From Ga0077560 sp046330435 (lineage in GTDB: Bacteria > Actinomycetota > Thermoleophilia > Miltoncostaeales > Miltoncostaeaceae), in NCBI GenBank assembly GCA_046330435.1, contig JAXLST010000005.1, positions 372,001 through 436,000 of the forward strand: 64,000 nucleotides of DNA. The letters are read 5' to 3'. Below, piece after piece: positions 16,478 through 24,567 of this stretch. The translations under genes were made by a program, and so were the position numbers. Under the pieces are notes generated by a model that was given only the letters and a program-made list of their open reading frames with translations, made no database searches and was not told the DNA's origin. How positions within the stretch are numbered: position 1 is the stretch's first letter; every line of letters begins with the position of its first letter.

Positions 16478-16558
16478 CTACCGGCCGTACACCGCGCCGC
16501 CCATGGCGGCGAGGATGGAGGTGAGGGCGGTGGCGAGGAGGAAGAGGCGGGACTTCAT
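16478..16558 (-). CDS. putative 26-residue single-pass membrane microprotein
   Basis: The reading frame starts MKSRLFLLATALTSILAAM and ends GGAVYGR: a basic N-terminus, one 17-residue hydrophobic helix and a short tail. It follows ispE by 155 nt on the same strand, and a hairpin follows it. A GGAG lies about 11 nt upstream of the ATG. Too short for statistical support; listed because the composition (Met, Lys, Phe, Thr, Tyr) is unlike random frames here. Confidence 0.35.
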   Translation of the reverse strand: MKSRLFLLATALTSILAAMGGAVYGR

Positions 16559-16713
16559 GGGCGGCGCTCCGTTGTCGGTGATTGCGCGGGGCTCTGCACC
16601 CCCCCGATCGGCTCGCGCTTTCGCGAAATGAGCGATGTGACGCCGGGGTGCCGCGCGCCCGGTGCGACGACCCCGGACCTGCGGGATCGCGCGGAGCGGA
16701 ACCGCCGGAATCC

Positions 16714-17541
16714 TCAGATGGGGCGCGGCGGGGCGGGCCGGCACAGGGCCGCCCCCGGCCCCCAGGCCGCGGCGGCGGACGCCGCGGCGGCGCCGTCGTC
16801 GAACAGCGCGGCCATCGCGCCGCCGCTGCCGCACAGGATCACGGCCCTCGGACGCAGCGCCCACAGGCGCCGCGCGACGGCGCCCAGCCGCGGCGCGCAC
16901 GCCAGCGCGGCGGGCCACAGGTCGTTCACCGCCCACCCCGAGGTCCACGGGCCGGACGGCGGGACGGCCGGGGGATCCGACGGACGTGCCAGGCGGTCGA
17001 ACGCCCGGTAGACGCGCGGCGTGGACAGCCCCGTCACGGGCGGCACCACCAGCGCCCACAGCCCGGCGGGCGGCGGCACCGGCGCGAGCCGCTCCCCCGG
17101 CCGGTGGCCCACTGGCCCCGCCGCGCACCAGGAACGGCACGTCGGACCCCCGCGCGCGGCGGCCCGTTCCAGGGCGGCGGCGTCCAGCGGCAGGCCGAGC
17201 AGGTCCCGCGCGGCCACCAGCACGGCGGCGGCGTCCGAGGACCCTCCCCCCAGGCCCGCCTCGGCGGGGATGCGCTTGGCGATGTCCACGGCCAGCGGCG
17301 GCAGGGAGGTGCCGGCCTCCGCCTCCAGGGCGTCCAATGCCGTCCAGGCGAGGTTCGCGGGCCCGTCGACGCCCGGGCAGGTCACCTCGCGGCGATCCGC
17401 GTGCCGCACGGTGACGGTGTCCGAGAGCCCGTCCAGGGCGATCATCAGGCTCGCAAGCGGGTGGTAGCCGTCGTCCCGCACCGGCCCCACGCGCAGGCAC
17501 AGGTTGAGCTTGGCGGGCGCCTCGAGGGTCAGGACGGCCAT
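16714..17541 (-). CDS. ispE: 4-diphosphocytidyl-2-C-methyl-D-erythritol kinase, with two compensating frameshifts
   Basis: 275 codons, GHMP-kinase family. It has the N-terminal APAKLNLCLRV (substrate/Lys region), GYHPLASLM, and the ATP loop IPAEAGLGGGSSDAAAVL. It phosphorylates CDP-ME in the non-mevalonate isoprenoid pathway. Between about 17113 and 17150 the protein reads in another frame (SDVPFLVRGGA, the expected conserved block) before returning to VGHRPGERLAPVP. One shift lies in a run of five C at about 17146-17150 and another near 17113. As the gene is essential where this pathway is used, base errors are the likely cause. It overlaps rsmA by 13 nt. Confidence 0.88.
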   Translation of the reverse strand: MAVLTLEAPAKLNLCLRVGPVRDDGYHPLASLMIALDGLSDTVTVRHADRREVTCPGVDGPANLAWTALDALEAEAGTSLPPLAVDIAKRIPAEAGLGGGSSDAAAVLVAARDLLGLPLDAAALERAAARGGPTCRSWCAAGPVGHRPGERLAPVPPPAGLWALVVPPVTGLSTPRVYRAFDRLARPSDPPAVPPSGPWTSGWAVNDLWPAALACAPRLGAVARRLWALRPRAVILCGSGGAMAALFDDGAAAASAAAAWGPGAALCRPAPPRPI

Positions 17542-18350
17542 GGCAGTGCCCGCGCGAGGGCCAGGTGCTCGGATGGGGAGAGGTCCTGGGCCCGCGTGGT
17601 CGCCGGGCGCCCCAGCGCCTCCAGGGCCGCCGCGACGGCGGGCTTCGGCACGCCCGCGGCCGACAGGGTGTTGACCAGGGTCTTGCGCCGCTGCGCGAAG
17701 GCGGCGCGCACGCAGGCCCGCACGGTCGCGTCGGCTCCGGGGGCGGTGCGGCGGAAGGCCACCAGCGCCGAGTCAACCCGCGGGCGCGGCACGAACACCT
17801 CGCGGCCCACGTTGCGGCGGGAACGTCGCCTCCGCGCACAGCTGCAGCAGCACGCTGGGGGCGCCGTACAGCGCGTCGCCGGGCGGGGCCGTCCAGCGGT
17901 CGGCGACCTCCGCTGGGTCATCACGCACCATCCGCGCAGGCCCGGCAGCCGCCACGTGCTCTCCACCCTGAGCGGCGTGGCGATGTTGTACGGCAGGTTC
18001 GACACCAGCAGCGTGGGCTGCGGGTCCAGGTCCTCCAGCGGCAGCTTCATGGCGTCGGCCCAGTGCACGTGCACCCCGGCGGCACCGTCCAGCACCTCCT
18101 CCAGCAGGGGCCGCAGCCGCGTGTCGAGCTCCACGGCGTGCACCGCCGCGGCGGCGCGCGCGAGGGCGGCGGTGAGCACGCCGGCCCCGGCGCCGACCTC
18201 CAGCACGATGTCCTGCGGCCCCACCCCGGCCTCGCGCAGCGAGAGGTCGACGAGGTTCTCGTCCACCAGGAAGTGCTGCCCCAGGTCGGTGTCGGGCCGC
18301 AGCCCGTGCGACTCCAGCAGCCGCAGCACCCGGACGCGCGGGGCGCTCAC
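17529..18350 (-). CDS. rsmA: 16S rRNA adenine dimethyltransferase, with two compensating frameshifts
   Basis: About 273 aa. It has GQHFLVDENLV, motif I VLEVGAGAGVLTAAL and motif IV VSNLPYNIATPL (NLPY target-base pocket), then FVPRPRVDSALVAFR and the C-terminal helical domain. It dimethylates two adjacent adenines near the 3' end of 16S rRNA. Between about 17820 and 17938 the conserved segment (DDPAEVADRWTAPPGDALYG) is in a different frame, with returns at both sides, so two base errors are inferred. The start is GTG 18350, 7 nt after the tatD stop. Confidence 0.88.
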   Translation of the reverse strand: MSAPRVRVLRLLESHGLRPDTDLGQHFLVDENLVDLSLREAGVGPQDIVLEVGAGAGVLTAALARAAAAVHAVELDTRLRPLLEEVLDGAAGVHVHWADAMKLPLEDLDPQPTLLVSNLPYNIATPLRVESTWRLPGLRGWCVMTQRRSPTAGRPRPATRCTAPPACCCSCARRRRSRRNVGREVFVPRPRVDSALVAFRRTAPGADATVRACVRAAFAQRRKTLVNTLSAAGVPKPAVAAALEALGRPATTRAQDLSPSEHLALARALPWPS

Positions 18351-18357
18351 CGGCGCA

Positions 18358-19113
18358 TCACCAGCCGAAGACGCGCGCCGCGTTCGCCGTCGTGAGGGCG
18401 TCGCACGCCGCCACGTCCATGCCGCGCACCTGGGCCAGGGCGGCGAGCGTGTGCGCCACGTGGGCGGGCTGGTTGGGCCGGCCGCGGCGCGGCACGGGCG
18501 ACAGGTAGGGGCTGTCGGTCTCCACGAGCAGGCGCTCGGCGGGGATGCGGGCGGCGGCCTCGCGCAGCGCGTCGTTCTTGGGGAAGGTGATGGGTCCCGC
18601 GAAGCTGGCGTACCAGCCGGCGGCGATCACGCGGTCCACGTACTCCGGCTCGGTGATCGAGTAGCAGTGGAGGATCACCGGGTGGTCGCCCGCGTCCTCG
18701 CCGAGGATGCGCAGGGTGTCGGGCGTGGCGTCGCGGGTGTGGATCACCAGCGGCAGGCCCGTCTCCCGGGCCACGGCGATCTGCCCGCGGAAGGCGTACT
18801 CCTGGGCGTCGCGGGCGGCGTGGTCGTAGTGGTGGTCCAGGCCGCACTCGCCCACGGCCACCACCTTGGGGTGCGCGGCGAGATCGCGGATCCAGTCCGC
18901 GTCCGCCGGCGTCCACCCGTCGGCGTCGTGCGGGTGCACGCCCACGGCGGCCCACACCGCGTCGTGCGCCTCCACGAGGCCGATGGCCCGCTCGCTCGAC
19001 TCCCGGCCGGTCCCGATGGTGACGATGCGCTCCACGCCGGCCGCCGCGGCGGCCTCCAGGAGCTCCGGCACCGTCGCCGCGCAGGACTCCAGGTGGGCGT
19101 GGGTGTCGACTAC
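18358..19113 (-). CDS. tatD: TatD-family metal-dependent DNase
   Basis: About 251 aa. It shows VDTHAHLES (metal ligands HxH), VGVHPHDAD, GECGLDHHYD (Glu ligand), LPLVIHTRDA, HCYSITEPEY and ETDSPYLSPVPRRGRPNQP, all diagnostic of TatD 3'-5' exo/endonucleases. No ATG, GTG or TTG exists in frame just upstream. The natural N-terminus VVDTHAHL would begin at a GTA codon (19111-19113) overlapping the metG stop, so the true start is unclear (base error or rare start). It belongs to the metG-tatD-rsmA-ispE operon. Confidence 0.9.
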   Translation of the reverse strand, partial: VVDTHAHLESCAATVPELLEAAAAAGVERIVTIGTGRESSERAIGLVEAHDAVWAAVGVHPHDADGWTPADADWIRDLAAHPKVVAVGECGLDHHYDHAARDAQEYAFRGQIAVARETGLPLVIHTRDATPDTLRILGEDAGDHPVILHCYSITEPEYVDRVIAAGWYASFAGPITFPKNDALREAAARIPAERLLVETDSPYLSPVPRRGRPNQPAHVAHTLAALAQVRGMDVAACDALTTANAARVFGW

Positions 19114-20636
19114 TCGGGGCGCCCTTCCACGCGCGGGAACAGCGGCGCGCCCGGGACGACGGTGGCGCCCGCTGCCCCCGCGCCCCATGCGGCGCCGGCC
19201 ACGGCGACCTCCGCGGGGTCCTGCCCCAGCGCCGCCAGCGCCCGCTCGCAGCTGCCCGGCATGAACGGCCACAGCAGCACCGACACGGCCCGCAGGCCCT
19301 CGGCCAGCGAGAACAGGGCCTGGTCGAGCTCGGCCGCCCGGTCCGGGTCCTTCGCCAGCGTCCACGGGGCCCGCTCCTCCACCAGCCGGTTGAGGCGGCG
19401 CACCAGCACCCAGATCTCCTCGACGGCGCGGGTGATGTCGACGCCGTCGAAGGCCGCGGTCACCGCGGCCACGACCGACGCGACCTCGTCCGCCAGCGCG
19501 GCGTCGGCGCCGCTGTCCGCCGGGACCGTGCCGTCGCGGTACCGGCCGATCATCGCGACCGTGCGGTTGAGCAGGTTGCCGTACTCGTTGGCGAGCTCGC
19601 CGGTGTACCGGGCGTCGAAGCCCTCGGCGCTGAACGTGCCGTCCTCGCCGAACCGGATCTCGCGCGCCAGGTAGTACCGCAGCGCGTCGATGCCGTAGTC
19701 CTCGATGAACGGGAACGGGTCGACCAGGTTCCCCGTGGTCTTGCTCATCTTCTCGCCGCCCTTGAGGACGTACCCGTGGATGGCGACCCGGCGGGGAAGC
19801 TCGATGCCGGCCGACATGAGCAGCGCCGGCCAGATGACCGCGTGGAACTTGAGGATGTCCTTGGCCATCATCTGGAGGTCCGGGGGCCAGAACCGCCCGC
19901 CGTCCTCCCCCGCCCCGTACGTGAGCGCCGTCCAGTAGTTGAAGAGGGCGTCCACCCACACGTAGACGACCTGCTCCGGGTCCCACGGCACCTGCACGCC
20001 CCAGTCGATCTGGGAACGGGAGATCGACAGGTCCTCGAGGCCCAGCTCGATCATCCGGCGCGCCTCGTTGTACCGGGCCTGCGGGACCACCCAGCCGGGG
20101 TTCGCGTCGAACAGCTCCAGCAGGCGGTCGCGGTAGGCGGAGAGCCGGAAGAACCAGTTCTCCTCCTCCAGCCAGTCCACGGGGCGGCCGTGGATGGGGC
20201 AGTTGCGCCCGTCCACCAGGTCGCCCTCGTTGTAGAAGGCCTCGCACGCGGTGCAGTACCAGCCGCCGTAGCTGCCCTTGTAGATGTCGCCGCGCTCGTG
20301 CATCACGCCGAGGAGGCGCTGCACCTCCGCCCCGTGCTGCGGGTCGGTGGTGCGGATGAAGAAGTCGTTGGTCGCCTCCAGGACCGCGCCGAGGTCCCGG
20401 AACTTGCGCGACAGCTCGTCGGCGTGCGCCTTGGGGGTGCGCCCCGCGGCCTCGGCGGCCTGCGCGATCTTCGCGCCGTGCTCGTCGGTGCCGGTGAGGA
20501 AGAAGACCTCCTCGCCGCGCTGCCGGTGATGGCGGGCGACGATGTCGGTCATGATCGTCGTGTACGCGTGCCCCACGTGGGGCTCGGCGTTCACGTAGTA
20601 GATGGGGGTGGTGAGGTAGAAGCGGCCGGTGCTCAC
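19110..20636 (-). CDS. metG: methionyl-tRNA synthetase
   Basis: 508 aa, class I synthetase without the C-terminal tRNA-binding extension. It has the HIGH box as HVGH in PIYYVNAEPHVGHAYT, TGTDEHG, the connective-peptide knuckle (YCTACEAFYNEGDL...NCPIHG, partly reduced), and the KMSKS loop as GEKMSKTTGN. The anticodon-binding helical bundle is C-terminal (GNLLNRTVAMIGRYRDG). The start is GTG 20636, with CGGAG just upstream. It is the first gene of the operon that continues into tatD, rsmA and ispE. Confidence 0.96.
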   Translation of the reverse strand: MSTGRFYLTTPIYYVNAEPHVGHAYTTIMTDIVARHHRQRGEEVFFLTGTDEHGAKIAQAAEAAGRTPKAHADELSRKFRDLGAVLEATNDFFIRTTDPQHGAEVQRLLGVMHERGDIYKGSYGGWYCTACEAFYNEGDLVDGRNCPIHGRPVDWLEEENWFFRLSAYRDRLLELFDANPGWVVPQARYNEARRMIELGLEDLSISRSQIDWGVQVPWDPEQVVYVWVDALFNYWTALTYGAGEDGGRFWPPDLQMMAKDILKFHAVIWPALLMSAGIELPRRVAIHGYVLKGGEKMSKTTGNLVDPFPFIEDYGIDALRYYLAREIRFGEDGTFSAEGFDARYTGELANEYGNLLNRTVAMIGRYRDGTVPADSGADAALADEVASVVAAVTAAFDGVDITRAVEEIWVLVRRLNRLVEERAPWTLAKDPDRAAELDQALFSLAEGLRAVSVLLWPFMPGSCERALAALGQDPAEVAVAGAAWGAGAAGATVVPGAPLFPRVEGRPE

Positions 20637-20660
20637 GAACTCCGGAGTGTAGACGGGTCC

Positions 20661-21170
20661 CTGCCCCCGCGTCTGGCCGCGGCGCTGGCCGAGACGGCCG
20701 CGCGGCTCGATGCGGCGGGCGTGACCTGGGTGGTCACCGGCAGCACCGCGCGCCGGCTCCTGGGGGCGTCCCGCGAGCCCCGCGACCTGGACCTCGAGGT
20801 GGCCGAGGACCACGCCGACGCGGCGGCGGCGGCCCTCGGGATCGGCCTGCCGCCCGCCGCGGGCGGCGGCGTGTCGTCGCGCCGCGGCGGGGGCGAGGTC
20901 GGCGGGGTCGAGGTGGACGTGTCGGCCGGCGTCGAGGTCCGGGGCCCCGGCGGCGTGCTCGCCCGCACCGGCGACGCGCTGCGCGACGGCGCCGTCCCGG
21001 TGCGGCTGGGCGGCCGCACGGTGTGGTGCGGCGCGCCCGAGGAGGGGCTGGTGCGCGCACTGGTGGCGGGCGACTGGGCCCGGCTCGAGAAGATCGCCTC
21101 CGGCGGCGGCCGCCGCCGCGGCTGGACTACGTGGCGCGGCGGCTCGCCGCCGCGATGGCCGCCCCGGTAG
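20661..21170 (+). CDS. small nucleotidyltransferase-fold protein, start and C-terminus uncertain
   Basis: About 170 aa. TWVVTGSTARRLLG...EPRDLDLEV is the G[SG]...D-x-D pattern of minimal nucleotidyltransferases. Downstream WCGAPEEGLVRALVAGDWARLEKI resembles AbiEii-like or DUF4111-like proteins. No standard start codon occurs in frame before the domain; CTG 20661 is only a placeholder. The last ~18 codons (GWTTWRGGSPPRW) look frameshifted, because the neighbouring frame reads RLDYVARRLAAAM. It lies on the strand opposite to metG and rsmI and its 3' end overlaps that of rsmI. Confidence 0.55.
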   Translation: MPPRLAAALAETAARLDAAGVTWVVTGSTARRLLGASREPRDLDLEVAEDHADAAAAALGIGLPPAAGGGVSSRRGGGEVGGVEVDVSAGVEVRGPGGVLARTGDALRDGAVPVRLGGRTVWCGAPEEGLVRALVAGDWARLEKIASGGGRRRGWTTWRGGSPPRWPPR

Positions 21171-21968
21171 GCGGCGTTCCGGGTCCCGGCGCCCAGCGCC
21201 GCGGCCGCGTCGGCGGCGGCGCCGGGACAGCCCGGCGCCCACAAGCACCTCGACCACCCGCTCCAGCTCCCCTCCGCGGGCCCCGCGGGCTCTGCCGGCC
21301 ACAGCACCAGGGTGATCTCGCCGCGCGCCGTGCCGCCGGCGATCTCCGCGAGGCCGGCGCACGTGTCCACCAGCGTCTCCTCGTGGAGCTTGCTCAGCTC
21401 CCGGCACGCCGCGGCCCGCCGCTCCGGGTGCCGCCCGGCGAGGAACCGCAGCAGGTCCGGGAGCCGCTGCGGGCTCTCGAACGCGACGATCGTGGTGCCC
21501 GCCCGGTCGAACGCGTCCAGCAGCTCCGTGCGCTCCCCGGCCTTGCGCGGCATGAAGCCCGCGAACGCGAACCGGTCGGCCGGGGCGCCGGCGGCGGCCA
21601 CGGCGGCGGTCACGGCGCTGGGCCCTGGCAGCACGGTGCACGGGGGAGCCCCGCCTCGTGGGCCGCGGTCACCAGCCGCATGCCGGGGTCGCTCACGCCG
21701 GGCATGCCGGCGTCGCTCACCAGCGCGACCCGCTCGCCGTCCGACATGCGGCGCACCAGCTCGGGCAGCCGCGATGCCTCGTTGTGCGCGTGCAGGCTCA
21801 CCATGGGGTCTGCGCCTCGACGGCGCGCAGCAGCGTCGCGGTGCGGCGTGTGTCCTCGCAGGCGACCACGTCGGCGTCGCGCAGGGCCTCCGCGGCGCGC
21901 GGCGAACAGTCCCCGAGGTTCCCGATCGGGGTGGCGACGACCGCCAGCCCGCCCTCGCCGCCGCTCAC
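21127..21968 (-). CDS. rsmI: 16S rRNA ribose 2'-O-methyltransferase, interrupted by several frameshifts
   Basis: The pieces assemble into a normal SAM-dependent RsmI. GLAVVATPIGNLG and CEDTRRTATLL are near the GTG start at 21968. They are followed, in different frames, by MVSLHAHNEASRL, VALVSDAGMPGVSDPG, LPGPSAVTAAVAAAG and GFMPRKAGERTELL. Next come ESPQRLPDLL and CRELSKLHEET, then ELERVVEVLVGAGLS, and a tail GTRNAAYR...AIAAASRRAT ending at TAG 21127-21129. Shifts are needed near 21807, 21645, 21272, 21218 and 21160, all in or beside G/C runs. It methylates C1402 of 16S rRNA. Damage this dense beside ispE and rsmA suggests poor sequence here rather than a pseudogene. Confidence 0.8.
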
Positions 21969-22028
21969 GCGCGCCCGTGCCCGGCCGCGGCGGGGACCGC
22001 CAGAACCGCCGCTACCATGCCCAGCCGG

Positions 22029-23174
22029 ATGCCCGACTCACCGACGAAGCCGTACCGCCGTTTCCGCGCACACGGCCGTGCCGACGACGGCGGCATCGAC
22101 GAGCTGCGCCGCCTCACCGAGCGCGAGCGCGGCGACCGCCCCGACCCGGCGCGCCCCGCCGAGGCGCCCGTGCGCCCCGCCCAGGCGCCCCCCAGGGTGC
22201 GGCCGTCGGAGGACCGCCGCCGCCGCCGCGCACTGGTGCGCGCGGGACGGCCCTGGTGGTCGCTGCGCGGCCTGGGGCCGCGGGCGCTCATCGGACGCGG
22301 CGTGCTGGTGCTGATGGCCGTCTTCCTCGTCTGGGCGGTGGCCGGCTACCTCGCGGTGCGGGGCGCCGTGTCGGACTCGAACAATCGCATCACGAAGGCG
22401 GCGAGGGCCAGCCTGGCCGACGCCCCCGGCATGCTGTCGAACCCCACCAACATCCTCATCGTCGGGTCCGACGCGCGCCCCGGGGAGACCCGGTCGCGGG
22501 CCGACACGATCATGGTGATGCGCCTGGACCCGGGCGCCGGCGCCATCCGGGTGCTGTCGATCCCGCGCGACACCCGCATCGAGCTGGGCCGGCTGGGCGG
22601 GGAGAAGATCAACGCCGCCTACTACTACGGCCAGCAGGCGGGGATCATCCGCGCGGTGCGCCGCCTCACCGGGCTGCCCATCCACCACATCATCACCGTG
22701 AACTTCCGTGGCTTCCCGGCGGTGGTCGACAAGGTCGGGGGCGTGACGGTGAACAACCCGACCCCGCTGTCGAACTGCCCGTACCCGGGGGGCCGCACGG
22801 TGAGCTTCCCCGGCGGGAGCATCGACCTGAACGGAGAGCGGGCCCTGGAGTACGTCCGGGTGCGCAAGTGCGACGACGACTTCCAGCGCGACCGCCGGCA
22901 GCAGGCGTTCCTCGCCGCCCTCAAGGCGAAGCTCGTGTCGCCGTGGTCGGCCTGGAAGGCCCCGTGGAACGGCGCGGCCCTGGTGGGGACGCTCAGCACC
23001 GACATGGGCGTGAACGACCTCACCAAGTTCGCCTGGCTGCAGTGGCGGCTGTCGCAGCGGCCCGAGGACCGGTACGTGCTGGCCGGCACCCCGCAGAACA
23101 TCGGCGGGGTGAGCTACGTGATCACGGACCCGGCGCAGGCCGCCGAGCAGCTGCGCCGCTTCACCGCGGACTGA
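22029..23174 (+). CDS. LytR-CpsA-Psr family wall-polymer ligase
   Basis: 381 aa. A charged cytoplasmic region (about 1-85) with a Pro/Arg-rich stretch precedes one TM helix (VLVLMAVFLVWAVAGYLAV). The LCP domain then shows ILIVGSDARPGETRSRADTIMV, the conserved Arg/Asp pattern RVLSIPRDTRIEL, KINAAYYYG and YVRVRKCDDDFQRDRRQQ. LCP enzymes transfer lipid-linked polymers to the cell envelope outside the membrane. The start is uncertain: ATG 22029 (TACCAT 10 nt upstream) or ATG 22017 in the same frame; neither has a Shine-Dalgarno. It is divergent from rsmI and converges on the FmdB gene. Confidence 0.9.
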   Translation: MPDSPTKPYRRFRAHGRADDGGIDELRRLTERERGDRPDPARPAEAPVRPAQAPPRVRPSEDRRRRRALVRAGRPWWSLRGLGPRALIGRGVLVLMAVFLVWAVAGYLAVRGAVSDSNNRITKAARASLADAPGMLSNPTNILIVGSDARPGETRSRADTIMVMRLDPGAGAIRVLSIPRDTRIELGRLGGEKINAAYYYGQQAGIIRAVRRLTGLPIHHIITVNFRGFPAVVDKVGGVTVNNPTPLSNCPYPGGRTVSFPGGSIDLNGERALEYVRVRKCDDDFQRDRRQQAFLAALKAKLVSPWSAWKAPWNGAALVGTLSTDMGVNDLTKFAWLQWRLSQRPEDRYVLAGTPQNIGGVSYVITDPAQAAEQLRRFTAD

Positions 23175-23190
23175 CGCCCGCGGCCGGGGC

Positions 23191-23526
23191 TCAGACCTTG
23201 TCGAGCCCCACGGACTTGGACGACCCGGAGCTCGCCGTGGAGCCGGAGTCCGAGGAGGACGCGGACCCGCCGTTGCCGGACGCGGCCTTGTCGCCGCCGC
23301 CGGAGCCGGCGTCGCCGCCACCGCCCTCGCCGCCCGCCGGGCGGCGCTTGGTGCCGTAGTCCGTGTTGTGGAACCCGCTGCCCTTGAAGTGGATCGCGGG
23401 GGCGTACAGCACGCGGCTCACGGAGCCGCCGCACACCTCGCAGACGGTCACGGGGTCGTCGGCCATCCGCTGGACGACCTCGAAGTTGCGCCCGCAGTCA
23501 TTGCACCGGTACTCGTAGATCGGCAC
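23191..23526 (-). CDS. FmdB-family zinc-ribbon protein with Gly/Ser-rich tail
   Basis: 111 aa. The N-terminus PIYEYRCNDCGRNFEV, followed by VTVCEVCGGSVSRVLYAP and IHFKGSGFHNTDYGTK, is the FmdB regulatory zinc-ribbon signature, with two CxxC pairs. From about residue 68 the protein is a low-complexity Gly/Ser/Ala-rich disordered tail. The function of this widespread family is poorly known. The start is GTG 23526, with GAGG about 8 nt upstream. It is divergent from the deacetylase gene, with a long inverted repeat in the shared upstream region. Confidence 0.85.
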   Translation of the reverse strand: MPIYEYRCNDCGRNFEVVQRMADDPVTVCEVCGGSVSRVLYAPAIHFKGSGFHNTDYGTKRRPAGGEGGGGDAGSGGGDKAASGNGGSASSSDSGSTASSGSSKSVGLDKV

Positions 23527-23591
23527 GCCAGTACCTCGCACGGCGATCGTGTGTCGGAAAGACGTCGGCCGGGGGTGCGCCGACGAGGGAG

Positions 23592-23620
23592 TTTGGCACT
23601 CCCCCGGGGAGTGTGCCAAA
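23592..23620. promoter_or_regulatory. long inverted repeat, CIRCE-like, upstream of the FmdB gene
   Basis: TTTGGCAC-TCCCC (from 23592) faces GGGGA-GTGTGCCAAA (23606-23620). The arms match except for a 2-nt insertion in the right arm. The pattern TTGGCACTC...GAGTG(tg)CCAA recalls the HrcA/CIRCE operator (TTAGCACTC-N9-GAGTGCTAA) but is imperfect. It lies 66-94 bp upstream of the FmdB-gene start and could serve either direction. Confidence 0.45.
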
Positions 23621-23739
23621 TCGCGGCGCGTTCGTCAGGCCGACCCGGCTGGTACGATCGGCCGGTCGCGGCCCTGGGGGGCCGCGTGGCAGGCCACCCC
23701 ACATCTCCCAGCGGTGCCGCCCTCCGGGGTACGCTCGCC

Positions 23740-23762
23740 CTCCGGCGCTCGAGGCGCCGGAG
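23740..23762 (+). promoter_or_regulatory. hairpin sequestering the ribosome binding site of the deacetylase gene
   Basis: Perfect 9-bp stem CTCCGGCGC (23740-23748) / GCGCCGGAG (23754-23762), loop TCGAG. Its 3' arm contains the GGAG at 23759-23762 that is the Shine-Dalgarno for GTG 23770, so the folded mRNA would mask it. Confidence 0.5.
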
Positions 23763-23769
23763 CCGACAT

Positions 23770-24567
23770 GTGACCGATCCGATGCGCAAGAGCCAGGCCG
23801 TCGCCAGGGCGGCCGCCACCGGCACCGCCACCGCGGGGGCCGCGGTCCTGCTCGCCCGGATGGGGCGTCCCGGCCGTGCGCTCGGCATCGTGGCGGGCGC
23901 CGCGGGGCTCGGTGCGGGGGCGTTCGTGGCGAATGCGCCCCTCCTGGGACCCTTGGTGCGCCGCGGCGATCCCGGTGTGCCGCATGCCGCGCTCACCTTC
24001 GACGACGGGCCGGGCCCGTCCACCGGCGCCGTCCTCGACGCCCTCCAGCGGGCCGGCGTGCGCGCCACCTTCTTCGTGCTCGGCCGCCAGGTCGAGCGGT
24101 ATCCCGACCTGGTCGCGCGGATGCGCGACGAGGGCCACCAGGTCGCCAGCCACGGGTGGGACCACGGGATCCTCGTGTTCCGCGGGCCGCGGTACGTCGC
24201 CGACCAGCTGCGCCGCACCGAGCGCGCCGTGGAGGCCGCCGCCGGCCCCGGGGCGCTCACACGCCTGTTCCGCGCGCCCCACGGCTTCCGGGGGCCCGCG
24301 ACGTGGGCGACCGCCCGGGCGCTGGGGTATCGCATGGCCGGCTGGACCGCCGGGGTGTGGGACACGGCGGAGCCCGGCGTCGAGGTCATCGTCGAGCGGT
24401 GCCGCAGGGCCCTCACCCCGGGCGCCGTCGTGCTGCTGCACGACGCCGACGGGTGGGACCCGTCCCGCGAACGGGCCCAGACCGCGGCCGCCCTGCCCGG
24501 CGTGTGTGATGCGGCGGCCGGTCGCGGGGTACGACTGGTGACGATGGACGAGCTGGTCCCCGCATGA
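23770..24567 (+). CDS. NodB-type polysaccharide deacetylase, membrane-anchored
   Basis: 265 aa. The N-terminal 60 residues contain two weak hydrophobic helices (AATGTATAGAAVLLARM, ALGIVAGAAGLGAGAFVA). The catalytic domain has the carbohydrate esterase 4 motifs: TFDDGPGPSTG (Asp-Asp), SHGWDHG (metal His pair), RAPHGFRG and VVLLHDADG. It would remove N-acetyl groups from peptidoglycan or another envelope glycan. The start is GTG 23770, preferred over ATG 23782 because GGAG lies 7 nt upstream. The stop overlaps the next gene (ATGA). Confidence 0.88.
   Translation: MTDPMRKSQAVARAAATGTATAGAAVLLARMGRPGRALGIVAGAAGLGAGAFVANAPLLGPLVRRGDPGVPHAALTFDDGPGPSTGAVLDALQRAGVRATFFVLGRQVERYPDLVARMRDEGHQVASHGWDHGILVFRGPRYVADQLRRTERAVEAAAGPGALTRLFRAPHGFRGPATWATARALGYRMAGWTAGVWDTAEPGVEVIVERCRRALTPGAVVLLHDADGWDPSRERAQTAAALPGVCDAAAGRGVRLVTMDELVPA

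Noticed and set aside
16619..16628. Short palindrome TTTCGCGAAA between ispE and the microprotein
   Set aside because: Ten bp is too short to support an operator without other copies, and no promoter is evident beside it.
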